Source: Hymenobacter gelipurpurascens
Lineage (GTDB): Bacteria > Bacteroidota > Bacteroidia > Cytophagales > Hymenobacteraceae
Assembly: GCF_900187375.1 (NCBI RefSeq)
Contig: NZ_FYEW01000001.1
Coordinates: forward strand, 2,170,001-2,234,000
Length of the DNA: 64,000 nucleotides
Direction of reading: 5' to 3'
This document shows, in pieces, positions 1 to 9,081 of the stretch; the first letter of the stretch is position 1, and each line of letters starts with the position of its first letter. A model generated the notes under the pieces. The model was given only the letters and a program-made list of their open reading frames with translations, ran no database searches and was not told where the DNA came from. The translations under genes and the position numbers were made by a program.

Positions 1-999
1 ATCGATAACCTGGGCACGGTGTCGCACGAGTTTTTCCATAGCTGGAACGTGGAGCGCATTCGGCCCAAAGACCTGGAGCCGTTCAACTTTGAGCAGGCCA
101 ACATGAGCAGTGGCCTATGGTTCGCGGAAGGCTTCACGCAATACTACGGCGAGCTGCTACTGCGTCGCGCCGGCGTGTACTCCGACGATGAGTATTGCCA
201 GGAAGCCCTGAGTGGCCTAGTGGGCGCTATGCTGACCTCGCCTGGTGCCAAGCGCTACTCTCCGGTGTACATGAGCCAGCAGGCCCCGTTTGTGGATGCT
301 GCCGCGGCCATCGACCCCAACAACCGCTCAAATACCTACCTGAGCTACTACTACATTGGGGGTGCCAATGCGCTGGCGCTGGATCTGGAGCTGCGACAGC
401 GCTTCAAAACCGACCTCGATACGTACATGCGCACCCTCTGGAAACAGCACGGCGAGCCGCAGCGCAACTACGCGCCCGCAAACCCCTACACGCTGGCCGA
501 CTTGCAGCGTGTGCTAGGCCAGGTAACCAAGGATACAGCCTTTGCCGGGCAGTTTTTCCGCCAGCACATCTTCGGGCATGAGCTGCCCAACTACGAGGCG
601 CTCCTGGCTCCGGCGGGCATGCTGGTGCGCCCCGCCAAAGCGGGCCAGGCCAGCCTGGCCGCCCGTCTCCAGTTCAATCCTGACAGCACCGCTACACTGG
701 GTGGCACGCTGATGGGCAGCCCGCTTTACGCGGCAGGCCTAGATCGGGAGGATGTGGTACTGAAGCTCGACGGCAAAAAGCCCATCAATGCGAAAGAGCT
801 GCAGACCCGCCTGGCCGCCCACAAACCCGGCGACGTGGTGCAAGTGGAGGTAAAAGCCCGCGACGGAGTGCGCACGGTGCCCGTGACCCTCATGGAAGAT
901 CCCACGCTGGAAGTAGTGACCTACGAGCAAGCCGGGAAGCCTGTGAGCAAAGCTCAGAAGAAGTTTCGGGCCGCTTGGCTGAGCAGCAAGGCCAAGTAA
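1..999 (+). CDS. M61 family metallopeptidase, C-terminal part (5' end outside window)
   Basis: Zinc aminopeptidase of the M61 (glycyl aminopeptidase) family, probably exported. The frame is open from base 1, so the N-terminus lies outside the window. The zinc motif HEFFH is at codons 9-13, and the third ligand is probably the Glu of FAEGF at codon 43. This is followed by the helical M61 catalytic C-terminal half and then, from about codon 215, a PDZ-like domain (SPLYAAGLDREDVVLKLDG). In known M61 enzymes the PDZ domain follows the protease domain, as here. The gene ends just before a strong hairpin at 1026-1059. Family call is secure; substrate is unknown. Confidence 0.93.
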   Translation: MDNLGTVSHEFFHSWNVERIRPKDLEPFNFEQANMSSGLWFAEGFTQYYGELLLRRAGVYSDDEYCQEALSGLVGAMLTSPGAKRYSPVYMSQQAPFVDAAAAIDPNNRSNTYLSYYYIGGANALALDLELRQRFKTDLDTYMRTLWKQHGEPQRNYAPANPYTLADLQRVLGQVTKDTAFAGQFFRQHIFGHELPNYEALLAPAGMLVRPAKAGQASLAARLQFNPDSTATLGGTLMGSPLYAAGLDREDVVLKLDGKKPINAKELQTRLAAHKPGDVVQVEVKARDGVRTVPVTLMEDPTLEVVTYEQAGKPVSKAQKKFRAAWLSSKAK

Positions 1000-1025
1000 C
1001 CACCCGACATAAGTCACATCATTCC

Positions 1026-1059
1026 CAAATGGGGCCACAGTATGCTGTGGCCCCATTTG
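1026..1059. terminator. Bidirectional terminator hairpin
   Basis: Perfect 15-bp inverted repeat, CAAATGGGGCCACAG at 1026-1040 and its complement at 1045-1059, with a TATG loop. It lies between the convergent M61 gene and the minus-strand TonB-domain gene, so it can end both. There is no long T run, so the call rests on stem strength and position. Confidence 0.7.
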
Positions 1060-1086
1060 TATTTAAGAATAAGCAAGACAGCATTT

Positions 1087-1542
1087 TTAATACACTCCAC
1101 GAAACACAATGGGCAAAGTGTACATCACGGGCACAGGTTGTCCGGCGTTCTTGCCAGGATTCCACCAGGGCATGATGCGCACTAGCCGGAGAGCTTCCTG
1201 GTCGAGGCCCGCGCCGATACCCTTCACAATGGCAGCATCTCGAATATGTCCTTCCTCCGTTATTAGGAAGCTCACATATACTTTGCCGGCTATACGCCGG
1301 TGCAAGGCCTCCTGTGGATATTGTAGTTTGGCGCGTATGAATGCCCGCAGGGCTTCCTCACCGCCTGGAAATGAAGGCATTACTTCTGCGGTATAAAATA
1401 CGGTAGGCGATGCAGAAACTGCTACCGCCGCACCCGTTGCGCCTGCATCGGTAATTGCAGAAGTGTGTACTGACTGTGCCCATGAAGAAGGTGAGGCAAT
1501 CAGCAGAAATGTAAGAGAACTCCACTGTAACTGTTTGAGCAT
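1087..1542 (-). CDS. TonB C-terminal domain protein (energy-transducer-like)
   Basis: Small exported protein of 151 aa with a TonB C-terminal domain. A signal peptide (MLKQLQWSSLTFLLIASPSS, then WAQ) starts at 1542. An in-frame ATG 45 bases upstream is less likely because it would bury this signal. The typical Bacteroidota TonB_C block FPGGEEALRAFI...YP..A....GKVYVSFLITEEGHI...G....LDQEALRLV..MP.WNPGK occupies the C-terminal 95 residues. Unlike true TonB it has no proline-rich spacer and has a cleavable signal rather than an anchor. It may be a periplasmic relative with another role. A second such protein is at 5270-5755. Confidence 0.85.
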   Translation of the reverse strand: MLKQLQWSSLTFLLIASPSSWAQSVHTSAITDAGATGAAVAVSASPTVFYTAEVMPSFPGGEEALRAFIRAKLQYPQEALHRRIAGKVYVSFLITEEGHIRDAAIVKGIGAGLDQEALRLVRIMPWWNPGKNAGQPVPVMYTLPIVFRGVY

Positions 1543-1745
1543 AAAACGTGCATATAAGTTGAATACATGGGCAAAACTAGTTTTCAACTGTCCCCTGCCA
1601 GTGATGCTTCGGTTACCATTGCATTGCCAATTTGTGTTGTAGCTAAAGCGCTTGCTCCCTTGGTTTTTTCAGTGAGGGCACGCAGCCTCCTGCTCAGATG
1701 TTGTGTATCTTGTCAGAGGATTACTCGCTTTTCCGGCTTCTATTT

Positions 1746-2357
1746 ATGATTCGTATTTCCCTCATATTCCTTGGCCTGCTTGCAGCGGCAGGTGGCGCAT
1801 CGGCGCAAACTACGCAGTATGTGGCCCTGGGCACGCCTGCACTAGGCCTAGGCCAGTTAAGTCAGCGCACCTCGTTCAGCCTAAACGCAGGCGCTATGTT
1901 TGCCGGGCGCTACGGTTCGGCCAGCTACATCAGCCCTACTATGGCCTACCAGGTCACGAAGCGCTTTTCGGTGTTTGGCGGCGCTACCTTCCTGCGCACT
2001 ACGCCCGGACTGGCCTACGGCAGCTATGCGTATCCGGGCACTGAGGTGGCCTACGCGGGCTCCCGTGCCGGCTATTCGGGCCTGAACCGCATGCTGATAC
2101 AGGGTGGCGGGCAATACGCCGTTTCACCCCGCCTTATCCTCACGGGCTCGGCCTGGAAAGACCTCACCCCCAATCAGTTCTCTGTGAATCCTTACGCGGG
2201 CTTCGGCGGCAACTTGGGCTCGGGCGTAAACCTGCGGGCCGATTATCACATCACCGAGAATTTTTCGGTGTCGGGTGGCCTACGGATGAGTAACGGCGCT
2301 TCGGCCTACCCCGGTAACTCGCCGCTGTATTCGCCGGGCATGCCGTTTGGCTACTAA
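1746..2357 (+). CDS. Secreted or outer-membrane beta-strand protein, unknown
   Basis: 203-aa protein with a clear signal peptide (MIRISLIFLGLLAAAGGASA|Q). The start at 1746 was chosen over 1698 because the signal begins there. The mature part has alternating aromatic, Gly and polar residues (YAVSPRLILTGSAWKDLTP, GVNLRADYHITENFSVSGGL) and ends in Tyr, as in small outer-membrane beta-barrels. Several GGCCTA words occur within it. No specific family was recognised; the outer-membrane barrel call is inferred from the strand pattern. Confidence 0.7.
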   Translation: MIRISLIFLGLLAAAGGASAQTTQYVALGTPALGLGQLSQRTSFSLNAGAMFAGRYGSASYISPTMAYQVTKRFSVFGGATFLRTTPGLAYGSYAYPGTEVAYAGSRAGYSGLNRMLIQGGGQYAVSPRLILTGSAWKDLTPNQFSVNPYAGFGGNLGSGVNLRADYHITENFSVSGGLRMSNGASAYPGNSPLYSPGMPFGY

Positions 2358-2376
2358 CCTCGGCTGCTTCTAGCAA

Positions 2377-2419
2377 AAGCCACCCGTTGTCCTGGCTATT
2401 TCAGGCGGACGGGTGGTTT
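2377..2419 (+). terminator. Terminator hairpin
   Basis: AAGCCACCCGT at 2377-2387 pairs with ACGGGTGGTTT at 2409-2419 (one G-U), followed by TGTTGTTTCTTT. It directly follows the 1746-2357 gene. It also argues that the next gene starts at 2462 rather than at the in-frame ATG at 2387, which falls inside the hairpin. Confidence 0.65.
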
Positions 2420-2461
2420 GTTGTTTCTTTGAACATCCTGTTTCTCACTAGTTCTTTCCGC

Positions 2462-3478
2462 ATGGCCGCGTCTGCCCGCTACGTTCGCAACCCCCAACTT
2501 ACTACCATCAAGCCCAACTACCCCGGCAATAAGATGATAGGGCGGCAATACTGCAATGGCGAAGCACTATACGAGCCCAAGCTGAGCACCGTAATCCGGT
2601 GGCAGCTAAGTGAAAACAAGCAGAAAGAAGAAAAGAAAGCCGATACTTGGGCGCCCGAGGTGATAGACTGCACAGCCTTTCTCAAGAGCCAGGAAGATGG
2701 GTTGGTGTGGCTAGGCCATGCCTCCTTCCTGCTGCGCGTGAGCGGCAAAACCATCCTCACCGATCCGGTTTTGTTTTCCTCGATAGGCCTACGCCGGCGC
2801 CACGCCCTCCCCTGCCGCCCCGAAGACCTGCTGAATATCGACTACCTGCTGCTCAGCCACGGCCACCGCGACCATCTCGATGAGCAGTCTGTAAAATTGG
2901 TGGCCAGCCAGAACCCCCACTTGCAAGCGTTTGGCCCGCTAGGTCTTCCGAAGCTCGTGCAGGGCATGGCGCGCAAGCTGCCGGTGCAGGAAGCCGGCTG
3001 GTGGCAGCAGTTTGAGTTGAGCCCCGATGCGCCGTTTGAGCTCTTTTATCTACCGGCTTCTCACTGGCACCGCCGGGGCCTCTTCGACCTGAACACGGTG
3101 CTGTGGGGTAGCTTCCTACTGCGCCTGCCCGATGGCCGCACCATCTACTTTGCCGGCGACACCTCCGCCGCCGACCACTTCGAGCAGATTGAAAAGCTGT
3201 TTGGCCCGCTTGATGTTGCCCTGATGCCGATTGGGGCCTACAAACCGGGCTACATGATGAACCTCAGCCACGTAAATCCGCACGAAGCGGCTAAAGCCGT
3301 GAATCAGCTCCGGGCCGGCCATGTGGTGCCCATGCACTACGGCACCTTCGACCTCAGCGACGAGCCCGCCTCGGAGCCGTTGCGCGAGCTACAGCACGTG
3401 GCCCACGGCGGCATGTTGCGCGGCGAGCTGCACGCGCCCGCGGTGGGCGAGGTATTGCGCTGGCAGGAGTGGGAGTGA
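2462..3478 (+). CDS. MBL-fold metal-dependent hydrolase (NAPE-PLD/UlaG-like)
   Basis: 338-aa protein of the metallo-beta-lactamase superfamily, Lactamase_B_2 type. The dinuclear zinc motif HGHRDH is at about residues 133-138. Later probable ligands are the His of LPASHWHRR, the Asp of YFAGDTS and the His of VPMHYGTF near the C-terminus. The N-terminal region ending in VWLGHASFLLRVSGKTILTD is typical of the NAPE-PLD/UlaG group. No signal peptide is present when started at 2462, so it is probably cytoplasmic. Substrate is unknown; a phosphodiester or lactone is usual in this group. Confidence 0.88.
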   Translation: MAASARYVRNPQLTTIKPNYPGNKMIGRQYCNGEALYEPKLSTVIRWQLSENKQKEEKKADTWAPEVIDCTAFLKSQEDGLVWLGHASFLLRVSGKTILTDPVLFSSIGLRRRHALPCRPEDLLNIDYLLLSHGHRDHLDEQSVKLVASQNPHLQAFGPLGLPKLVQGMARKLPVQEAGWWQQFELSPDAPFELFYLPASHWHRRGLFDLNTVLWGSFLLRLPDGRTIYFAGDTSAADHFEQIEKLFGPLDVALMPIGAYKPGYMMNLSHVNPHEAAKAVNQLRAGHVVPMHYGTFDLSDEPASEPLRELQHVAHGGMLRGELHAPAVGEVLRWQEWE

Positions 3479-3566
3479 GTTGCTGGTGGCCGGTTGTCAG
3501 TTCAAACTGCCGGCTATTGGCTAAGGGTTTCTACTAGTTAGGTATCGGTTGTTGACGGCTAGTTGG

Positions 3567-3574
3567 TAGCTTTG
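3567..3574 (+). promoter_or_regulatory. Possible Bacteroidota -7 box upstream of symporter
   Basis: TAGCTTTG matches the Bacteroidota -7 consensus TAnnTTTG, 83 bases upstream of the symporter ATG. TTG triplets at 3549 and 3552 are 12-15 bases away, closer than the usual 19-21, so support is weak. Confidence 0.25.
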
Positions 3575-3657
3575 GTGTTTTATTTTCCTGACTGCCGCCC
3601 GGCTTGCCGGCTCTCATCCAACTGGCAAACGACAACTCATAATAGGCAACTGCTTAC

Positions 3658-5139
3658 ATGTCTCCAACTCTTATTCTCAGCCTGATTGCGGGCTATTTCG
3701 TGGTGCTGGTCATCATTTCGCTGCTAACTTCGCGCAAGGCTACCAGCGAATCGTTCTTCATTGCGAACCGCAATGCCCCGTGGTACATGGTAGCCTTTGC
3801 CATGATTGGCACGTCGCTTTCCGGGGTCACGTTCATTTCTATTCCGGGCATGGTGGCTACGCAGTCGTGGAGCTACATGGCGGTGGTGCTGGGCTATATT
3901 GTGGGCTATCTGGTGATTGGCACCGTGCTCATGCCGATGTACTACCGGTTGCGGCTGGTATCTATTTACACCTATCTGGAGCAGCGCTTCGGGTTCTGGA
4001 GCTACAAAACCGGCGCGTTCTTTTTCCTGATTTCCCGGGCAGTGGGCGCCGCTTTCCGGCTGTTTCTGGTGGCGGGTGTGCTGCAGTTGGCCGTTTTCGA
4101 TGGCCTGGGCGTGCCGTTTGCTGTCACCGTCAGCATCAGCATTCTGCTGATTTACCTCTACACCTTCCGGGGCGGCCTCAAAACCATCCTCTGGACCGAT
4201 ACTTTCCAGACCATGGCCATGCTGGTGTGCGTAGCCGTGAGCATCTACCTGATGGCCGATGAGCTGAACCTGGGCTTTGCCGGGCTAGTGAAAACGGTGA
4301 AGGAAAGCGCCATGTCGCAGATCTACTTCTCTGACCCCAAGGACGATAAGTTCTTCTGGAAGCAGTTTGCCTCGGGCGCCTTCATTACCATCGTGATGAC
4401 TGGCCTAGACCAGGACCTGATGCAGAAAAACCTGAGCTGCCGCAATCTGCAGGACGCCCAGAAAAACATGTTCTGGTTTACCATTGCCATTGTAATTGTG
4501 AACGTGTTTTTCCTGTCGCTCGGCGTGCTGCTCTACCAGTTTGCGGCTGCTAAAGGCATTGCGCTGCCCATCAACGCCACTACGGGCAAAGTCATCGGCG
4601 ACAATGTGTTTCCGCTTCTGGCCACCAACCACTTCTCCCTGTTCGCGGGCATCGTATTTATCCTAGGCATCATTGCCGTTACCTACGCCTCCGCCGACTC
4701 GGCCCTGACGGCGCTTACCACCTCCTTTTGCGTGGATATGCTGGATATCAAGCAGTATGAGGAGAAGAAACAAACCCGCATGCGCCAGCTCACGCACTTC
4801 GGTTTCTCGCTGTTGCTCATCGTCATCATCCTGATCTTCCGGGCTATTAATGACCAAAGCGTGATTACGGCCGTGTTTAAGGCGGCGGGCTACACCTACG
4901 GGCCGCTGCTAGGCCTGTATTCGTTCGGGCTGTTCACCAGCCGCGGCCTCCACGACCGCCTGGTGCCCTACGTGTGCGTGGCGGCCCCGCTGGTAACATG
5001 GTTTATCAATGCCAACTCCAAAGCCTGGTGGGGCTATGAGTTTGGTTTTGAGATTCTGATTCTGAACGGTTTGCTCACGTTTGTAGGCCTGTTAGCCATT
5101 TCGCGCGCACGAGTGCTGGAATTGAACCCAGTGGCCTAA
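3658..5139 (+). CDS. Sodium:solute symporter (SSS family)
   Basis: 493-aa integral inner-membrane transporter of the SSS (SLC5) family, which couples sodium entry to solute uptake. About 13 hydrophobic segments are readable, starting at residues 4-24. Family features include GTSLSGVTFISIPGMV near residue 50, the YYRLRLVSIYTYLEQRFG stretch near 105 and the TYASADSALTALTTSF segment in the late helix carrying sodium-site Ser/Thr residues. The C-terminus has no long extension. Substrate cannot be read from sequence. A second SSS protein with a different architecture lies at 10161-11849. The stop codon follows GTGGCC, giving a GTGGCCTAA end. Confidence 0.93.
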   Translation: MSPTLILSLIAGYFVVLVIISLLTSRKATSESFFIANRNAPWYMVAFAMIGTSLSGVTFISIPGMVATQSWSYMAVVLGYIVGYLVIGTVLMPMYYRLRLVSIYTYLEQRFGFWSYKTGAFFFLISRAVGAAFRLFLVAGVLQLAVFDGLGVPFAVTVSISILLIYLYTFRGGLKTILWTDTFQTMAMLVCVAVSIYLMADELNLGFAGLVKTVKESAMSQIYFSDPKDDKFFWKQFASGAFITIVMTGLDQDLMQKNLSCRNLQDAQKNMFWFTIAIVIVNVFFLSLGVLLYQFAAAKGIALPINATTGKVIGDNVFPLLATNHFSLFAGIVFILGIIAVTYASADSALTALTTSFCVDMLDIKQYEEKKQTRMRQLTHFGFSLLLIVIILIFRAINDQSVITAVFKAAGYTYGPLLGLYSFGLFTSRGLHDRLVPYVCVAAPLVTWFINANSKAWWGYEFGFEILILNGLLTFVGLLAISRARVLELNPVA

Positions 5140-5269
5140 GGGTTGTTTAGGGAGACGTACCTTTGTGCAGTAGGAAGCACAACCAGCACTACCCGTTAGG
5201 TGTAGGCCAGCTCCTCGCCCAAGTGGTAAGTGCTGTATTTTGTCACGGTTCTTCAACCCACTACGCTCT

Positions 5270-5755
5270 ATGAAACATCTGTTCTTCATCTTGCTGCTCG
5301 TAGCTTCGGGCGCCGCCGCACAAGCTCAGCAGCCTACTGCTGCCCCAGCCACTAAGCAGCCGATTGAATTGAAAGCAGGCCGGATGCAGGCCCAGGCCAA
5401 ACCGGCGGCCAACCGCCCCGATGTACCTCCGCAATTTCCGGGCGGTGCGCAGGGGCTGAACACGTTTTTTCAGCAGAATTTAAAGTATCCGGAGGCTGCC
5501 AGCGTCAAGCAGGTTAGTGGTAATGTGGTCATGACGTTCACGGTAGAAGCCGACGGCCACCTGACCAACCCCACCGTGCTGCAGCCGCTCTCCCCGGAGT
5601 GCGACACTGAAGCGCTGCGGGTGCTAGGCCAGATGCCCACCTGGAAACCCGCTACTCGCAAAGGTCAGCCCATTGCTACACAAGTTCGTTTGCCCATTCC
5701 GTTCGGGAATTCCGAGAACCTGAAGGTGGAACAAGGCAAACCCAAATACGAATAA
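5270..5755 (+). CDS. TonB C-terminal domain protein (energy-transducer-like)
   Basis: 161-aa exported protein. The start at 5270 gives a signal peptide (MKHLFFILLLVASGAAAQA|Q); the alternative start 30 bases upstream would precede it with charged residues. A low-complexity Ala/Gln/Pro linker (residues 20-55) leads to a TonB_C domain with PPQFPGGAQGLNTFFQQNL, YPEAA, GNVVMTFTVEADGHL and CDTEALRVLGQMPTWKP. It is paralogous in design to the protein at 1087-1542. Its partner TonB-dependent receptor is not in the window. Confidence 0.85.
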   Translation: MKHLFFILLLVASGAAAQAQQPTAAPATKQPIELKAGRMQAQAKPAANRPDVPPQFPGGAQGLNTFFQQNLKYPEAASVKQVSGNVVMTFTVEADGHLTNPTVLQPLSPECDTEALRVLGQMPTWKPATRKGQPIATQVRLPIPFGNSENLKVEQGKPKYE

Positions 5756-5879
5756 TAAAGAAGCTAGCAGCCAGAAAATAGAAGGAAAAGTTGGGAAGGA
5801 AGAAAGTCTAATGCCTCCCTGCTCTTATTGACTTCCTACTCCTAGCTCCTGACTCCTAGCTTCTAACTCCTCCTATAGA

Positions 5880-7715
5880 ATGGCCCGAAGTGGAATGAAT
5901 ACCAGTGGTACAACCCTTGATCCGGATGTACCCAAGAAGAAATTAACCAAAGAAAGCTTCCGGCAGGGGCTGCGGATCTTCCGCTTCACGCTGCCCTACC
6001 GCACCAAGTTCATCCTCGGCACGATACTCCTGACGCTGTCGAGCGCCAGCACCATGGCTTTCCCCTGGCTGATTGGTAAGCTGGCTGATACCGCCAGCGG
6101 CCACCCCGTGGTATTGCCCAACGGCATGGCCGTCACCATCAACCAGATTGCGCTGGGCTTTGCGTTACTTATTCTGCTGCAGGGGCTCTTTTCCTTTGGG
6201 CGCATCTGGCTGTTCACGCAGGTAAGCGAGTTTACGGTGCGCGACATCCGGCAGGCTTTGTACCAGCAGTTTGTGTCGTTGCCCATCCCCTACTTCGAGA
6301 AAAACCGTGTGGGCGCCATCACCTCGCGCATCACTTCCGATGTAGGCATCATTCAGGATTCCTTTTCCCTGACCCTGGCCGAGCTATTTCGGCAGGTGAT
6401 GACGCTGGTGGCGGGCATCGTGTTCATCATGGTGGTATCGGTGAAGCTCTCGATGTTTATGCTGCTCACCTTCCCGCCCATCGTGGTGCTGGCCATGGTA
6501 TTCGGCAAGAAGATTCGGGTGCTGGCCAAAACCACGCAGGACGAGCTGGCCAAAACCAACGTCATCGTGGAAGAAACCTTGCAGGGCATCAACACCGTGA
6601 AGGCGTTTACCAACGAGCAGTTTGAAACCGCGCGCTATACCGCCTCGCTCACCAAAACCGTGCGGGCCGCCCTGAAAAGCAACCTCTACCGCGGCGGCTT
6701 TGTGTCGTTTGTTATCATTGGCTTGTTTGGAGGCATTGTGCTGGTGCTGTGGCGAGCCGCCACGCTGGTGCAGGCCGGCCAGATGACTATCGGCGACCTG
6801 ACGCAGTTTGCTCTCTACACCATGTTCATCGGGGCCTCGGTGGCAGGCCTAGGCGAGCTGTACGGCAAAGTGCAAAGCACACTGGGCGCCTCTGAGCGCA
6901 TCCTGGAAATTCTTGACGAGCCCACCGAGCCCACGCACCAGCTGCGTGCTACTGGCCTGGCGCCGTTGCAAGTCCGCGGCGATATCGACTACCGCCATGT
7001 GGCCTTCCGCTACCCCACTCGCCCCGATCTGGCGGTTCTCAAAGACATCAGCTTCGATATTCAGGCCGGCGAAAAGATTGCGCTGGTGGGCCCATCGGGT
7101 GCGGGCAAAAGCACCATTGTGCAGCTCCTGATGCAGTTCTATGAGCTGAGCAGCGGCCAGATTCTGGTAGATGGCCGCGAAATCGGGCAATACGACCTGA
7201 CGGAGCTGCGCCGCCACATCGGCATTGTGCCCCAGGAAACCATCCTGTTTGGGGGTACTATCCGCGAGAACATTGCCTATGGCAAAGTCGGCTCTTCGGA
7301 TGAGGAAATCATCCAGGCGGCGCGTAAGGCCAATGCTTGGCAGTTCATCAGCTCCTTCCCCGAAGGCCTCGATACGCTGGTGGGTGAGCGGGGCGTGAAG
7401 CTCTCCGGGGGGCAGCGCCAGCGCGTGGCCATTGCCCGCGCCATCCTGAAAAACCCCGCCATCCTCATCCTCGACGAAGCTACGTCTTCCCTCGACTCGG
7501 AGAGTGAGAAACTGGTACAGGGCGCCATGGATGAACTCATGCAGGACCGCACCAGCATCATCATTGCTCACCGCCTCAGCACCATCCGCAAAGTCGATAA
7601 AATATTGGTTATCGACGGGGGCCGCATTGTAGAGCAAGGCTCCCACGACGAGCTGGCCCACAACGACAACGGCATTTACTCCAAGCTGCTTAAACTGCAG
7701 TTCGAGCTGAGCTAG
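5880..7715 (+). CDS. ABC transporter, fused permease and ATPase (exporter type)
   Basis: 611-aa half-transporter of the MsbA/LmrA exporter type. A six-helix ABC membrane domain covers about residues 35-325. The nucleotide-binding domain follows with Walker A GPSGAGKST (about 404), Q-loop VPQETILFGG, signature LSGGQRQRVAIARA, Walker B ILILDEATSSLD and H-loop IIIAHRLST. It is expected to work as a homodimer in the inner membrane. No partner half-transporter is adjacent. The hairpin at 7764-7791 follows it. The substrate is unknown; lipid, peptide or drug export are all possible for this subfamily. Confidence 0.94.
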   Translation: MARSGMNTSGTTLDPDVPKKKLTKESFRQGLRIFRFTLPYRTKFILGTILLTLSSASTMAFPWLIGKLADTASGHPVVLPNGMAVTINQIALGFALLILLQGLFSFGRIWLFTQVSEFTVRDIRQALYQQFVSLPIPYFEKNRVGAITSRITSDVGIIQDSFSLTLAELFRQVMTLVAGIVFIMVVSVKLSMFMLLTFPPIVVLAMVFGKKIRVLAKTTQDELAKTNVIVEETLQGINTVKAFTNEQFETARYTASLTKTVRAALKSNLYRGGFVSFVIIGLFGGIVLVLWRAATLVQAGQMTIGDLTQFALYTMFIGASVAGLGELYGKVQSTLGASERILEILDEPTEPTHQLRATGLAPLQVRGDIDYRHVAFRYPTRPDLAVLKDISFDIQAGEKIALVGPSGAGKSTIVQLLMQFYELSSGQILVDGREIGQYDLTELRRHIGIVPQETILFGGTIRENIAYGKVGSSDEEIIQAARKANAWQFISSFPEGLDTLVGERGVKLSGGQRQRVAIARAILKNPAILILDEATSSLDSESEKLVQGAMDELMQDRTSIIIAHRLSTIRKVDKILVIDGGRIVEQGSHDELAHNDNGIYSKLLKLQFELS

Positions 7716-7763
7716 ATCACGGATTCAGGCGGATTTTTCGAATTACACGTATTTCTGGATGAA

Positions 7764-7791
7764 GGGCGAAGCAATGTGCTTCGCCCTTTTT
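7764..7791 (+). terminator. Intrinsic terminator of the ABC transporter gene
   Basis: GGGCGAAGCA (7764-7773) and TGCTTCGCCC (7777-7786) form a perfect stem with an ATG loop, followed by TTTTT. It shows that the longer version of the next reading frame, from a GTG at 7776 inside this hairpin, is not the real start. Confidence 0.88.
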
Positions 7792-7835
7792 CGTATCTAG
7801 TACTTCGCTTTACTTCCCAAGAATTTGCTACGGCT

Positions 7836-8318
7836 ATGTCTGTGCTTTCTTATTCCCGCCGCCACTGCCTCAAGGATGTTTACGGACTGCCCGCAGTGGC
7901 AGGTGTTGCCTTGGTTTTGAGCTTGGTCCTGATGTCGGTAGGTAGGCTTCGCTCGCCGGCTGATTTACCAAGTATACAATTGCCCGTAGGCCACTCCGAT
8001 ACCGTTTGTCGCCTGTGGGAAGTCCCGGTTGTGCAGGTCACGCTGGATGACAGCCAGCGGTTTTACCTGCAAACGCATGACTCACTGTTGAATGCCCAAC
8101 TTGTTCCGCACGCTGCGCCGCTCACAACAGCCTCACAAGTAGCCCAGAAGTTGCGTGATATGACTCAGCTAAGTCATCAGTTTTACCACAAACCAACGGC
8201 CGTTTGGCTGCGCGCCGATCAGCGTATTTCCTCCAGAGAAATTATGGCGGTGTTTTATCAGCTACGGCAGCAAGGTATTAGCAGGGTATTTCTGGTAATG
8301 GAAACGGAGCGGACTTAA
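7836..8318 (+). CDS. ExbD/TolR-like protein (tentative)
   Basis: 160-aa protein with a short cytoplasmic N-terminus, one membrane helix (about residues 17-36) and a periplasmic C-terminal domain. The tail has the ExbD/TolR pattern of a strand with a basic turn, VWLRADQRISSREIMAVFYQ, then LRQQGISRVFLV, matching the family theme of 'vxIxaDkxvxyxxVvxvmdxlrxaGixxvxL'. The TM Asp of ExbD is not evident and no exbB is nearby, so function in a TonB-energising complex is uncertain. Start at 7836 follows the upstream terminator. Confidence 0.6.
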   Translation: MSVLSYSRRHCLKDVYGLPAVAGVALVLSLVLMSVGRLRSPADLPSIQLPVGHSDTVCRLWEVPVVQVTLDDSQRFYLQTHDSLLNAQLVPHAAPLTTASQVAQKLRDMTQLSHQFYHKPTAVWLRADQRISSREIMAVFYQLRQQGISRVFLVMETERT

Positions 8319-8380
8319 CCTTGAGACATTCTAAGCCTCTTGCCTAAGCCCGTTCCCGCCGAATAAGCGACCTTGCGGCC

Positions 8381-8911
8381 ATGGAGCCTGCTTTTTTCTC
8401 TCAAGTAACCATGACGGCCGACGAATACGTGGCTGTGAATTTCCGGTTGTGGCGCCGGCAGCCTGCTACGCGCCGCAACCACTGGATTCTGCTGGTGGCA
8501 CTGCTGTGCCTGGCGTTCAGCCTGTTGGTTAACCTGCGCCAAGCCAACTGGCAGATTACTTCCTGGTCGACGCCTGCTTTTCTGGCGGTAGGCCTATTGT
8601 ACGCGCTGCTGCGGCCGTGGCTGGTGCGGCGCATGCTCCGGCAGGGCTACGCCAAAAACACCGTGTTGCAAGAGCCCGTCGATTATACACTTTCTGCCGA
8701 CGAAATACGCGGCCGGAGTGGCCTAGGCCAGTTTTCGGGAAAGTGGACCGATATTCGCCGGGCCGTGCTGGTGCAGCCTGATTGGCTGCTGCTCTACCCC
8801 AACGAGGCCGCCTGCTACTACTTAGATCTGCGGAAGCTGCAAGCCCCAACGCTGCCCAGCCATCTGGAGGAACTACTGGCCGCGCACCAGATCAAGGTTC
8901 GGCGGGTGTGA
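8381..8911 (+). CDS. YcxB-like family membrane protein
   Basis: 176-aa protein with two adjacent membrane helices (about residues 39-55 and 63-80) and a C-terminal PH-like beta domain. The region VDYTLSADEIRGRSGLGQFSGKWTDIRRAVLVQPDWLLLYPNEAACYYLDLRKL matches the layout of the YcxB-like family (strand with 'hxlsxdgi', then 'WxdixxvxexxxxxlLyxxxxxxxxiPkr'). Family function is unknown. It is a single gene 62 bases after the ExbD-like gene on the same strand and may be co-transcribed with it. Confidence 0.72.
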   Translation: MEPAFFSQVTMTADEYVAVNFRLWRRQPATRRNHWILLVALLCLAFSLLVNLRQANWQITSWSTPAFLAVGLLYALLRPWLVRRMLRQGYAKNTVLQEPVDYTLSADEIRGRSGLGQFSGKWTDIRRAVLVQPDWLLLYPNEAACYYLDLRKLQAPTLPSHLEELLAAHQIKVRRV

Positions 8912-9081
8912 GTGCCGGAAAGTTCTACATCAGCCTTCCAGGCTTTCATGCTTTTCGCCAATTTCATTAGCAAACAGTACGCGGCCAAGCAGGTGAAATA
9001 GAAAGCTAAATCCGCTTCCTACGGGAGTTTTTCCTAGTTTTACCCGCACAACCCCATTCTCCTTTTTTTAGTCTCCTTTCT

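Noticed and set aside
6849..7661. 270-aa minus-strand frame opposite the ABC ATPase domain
   Set aside because: The plus strand carries Walker A, signature and Walker B; the antisense frame has none.
7776..7835. Longer start for the ExbD-like gene
   Set aside because: The GTG at 7776 lies in the loop of the upstream terminator.
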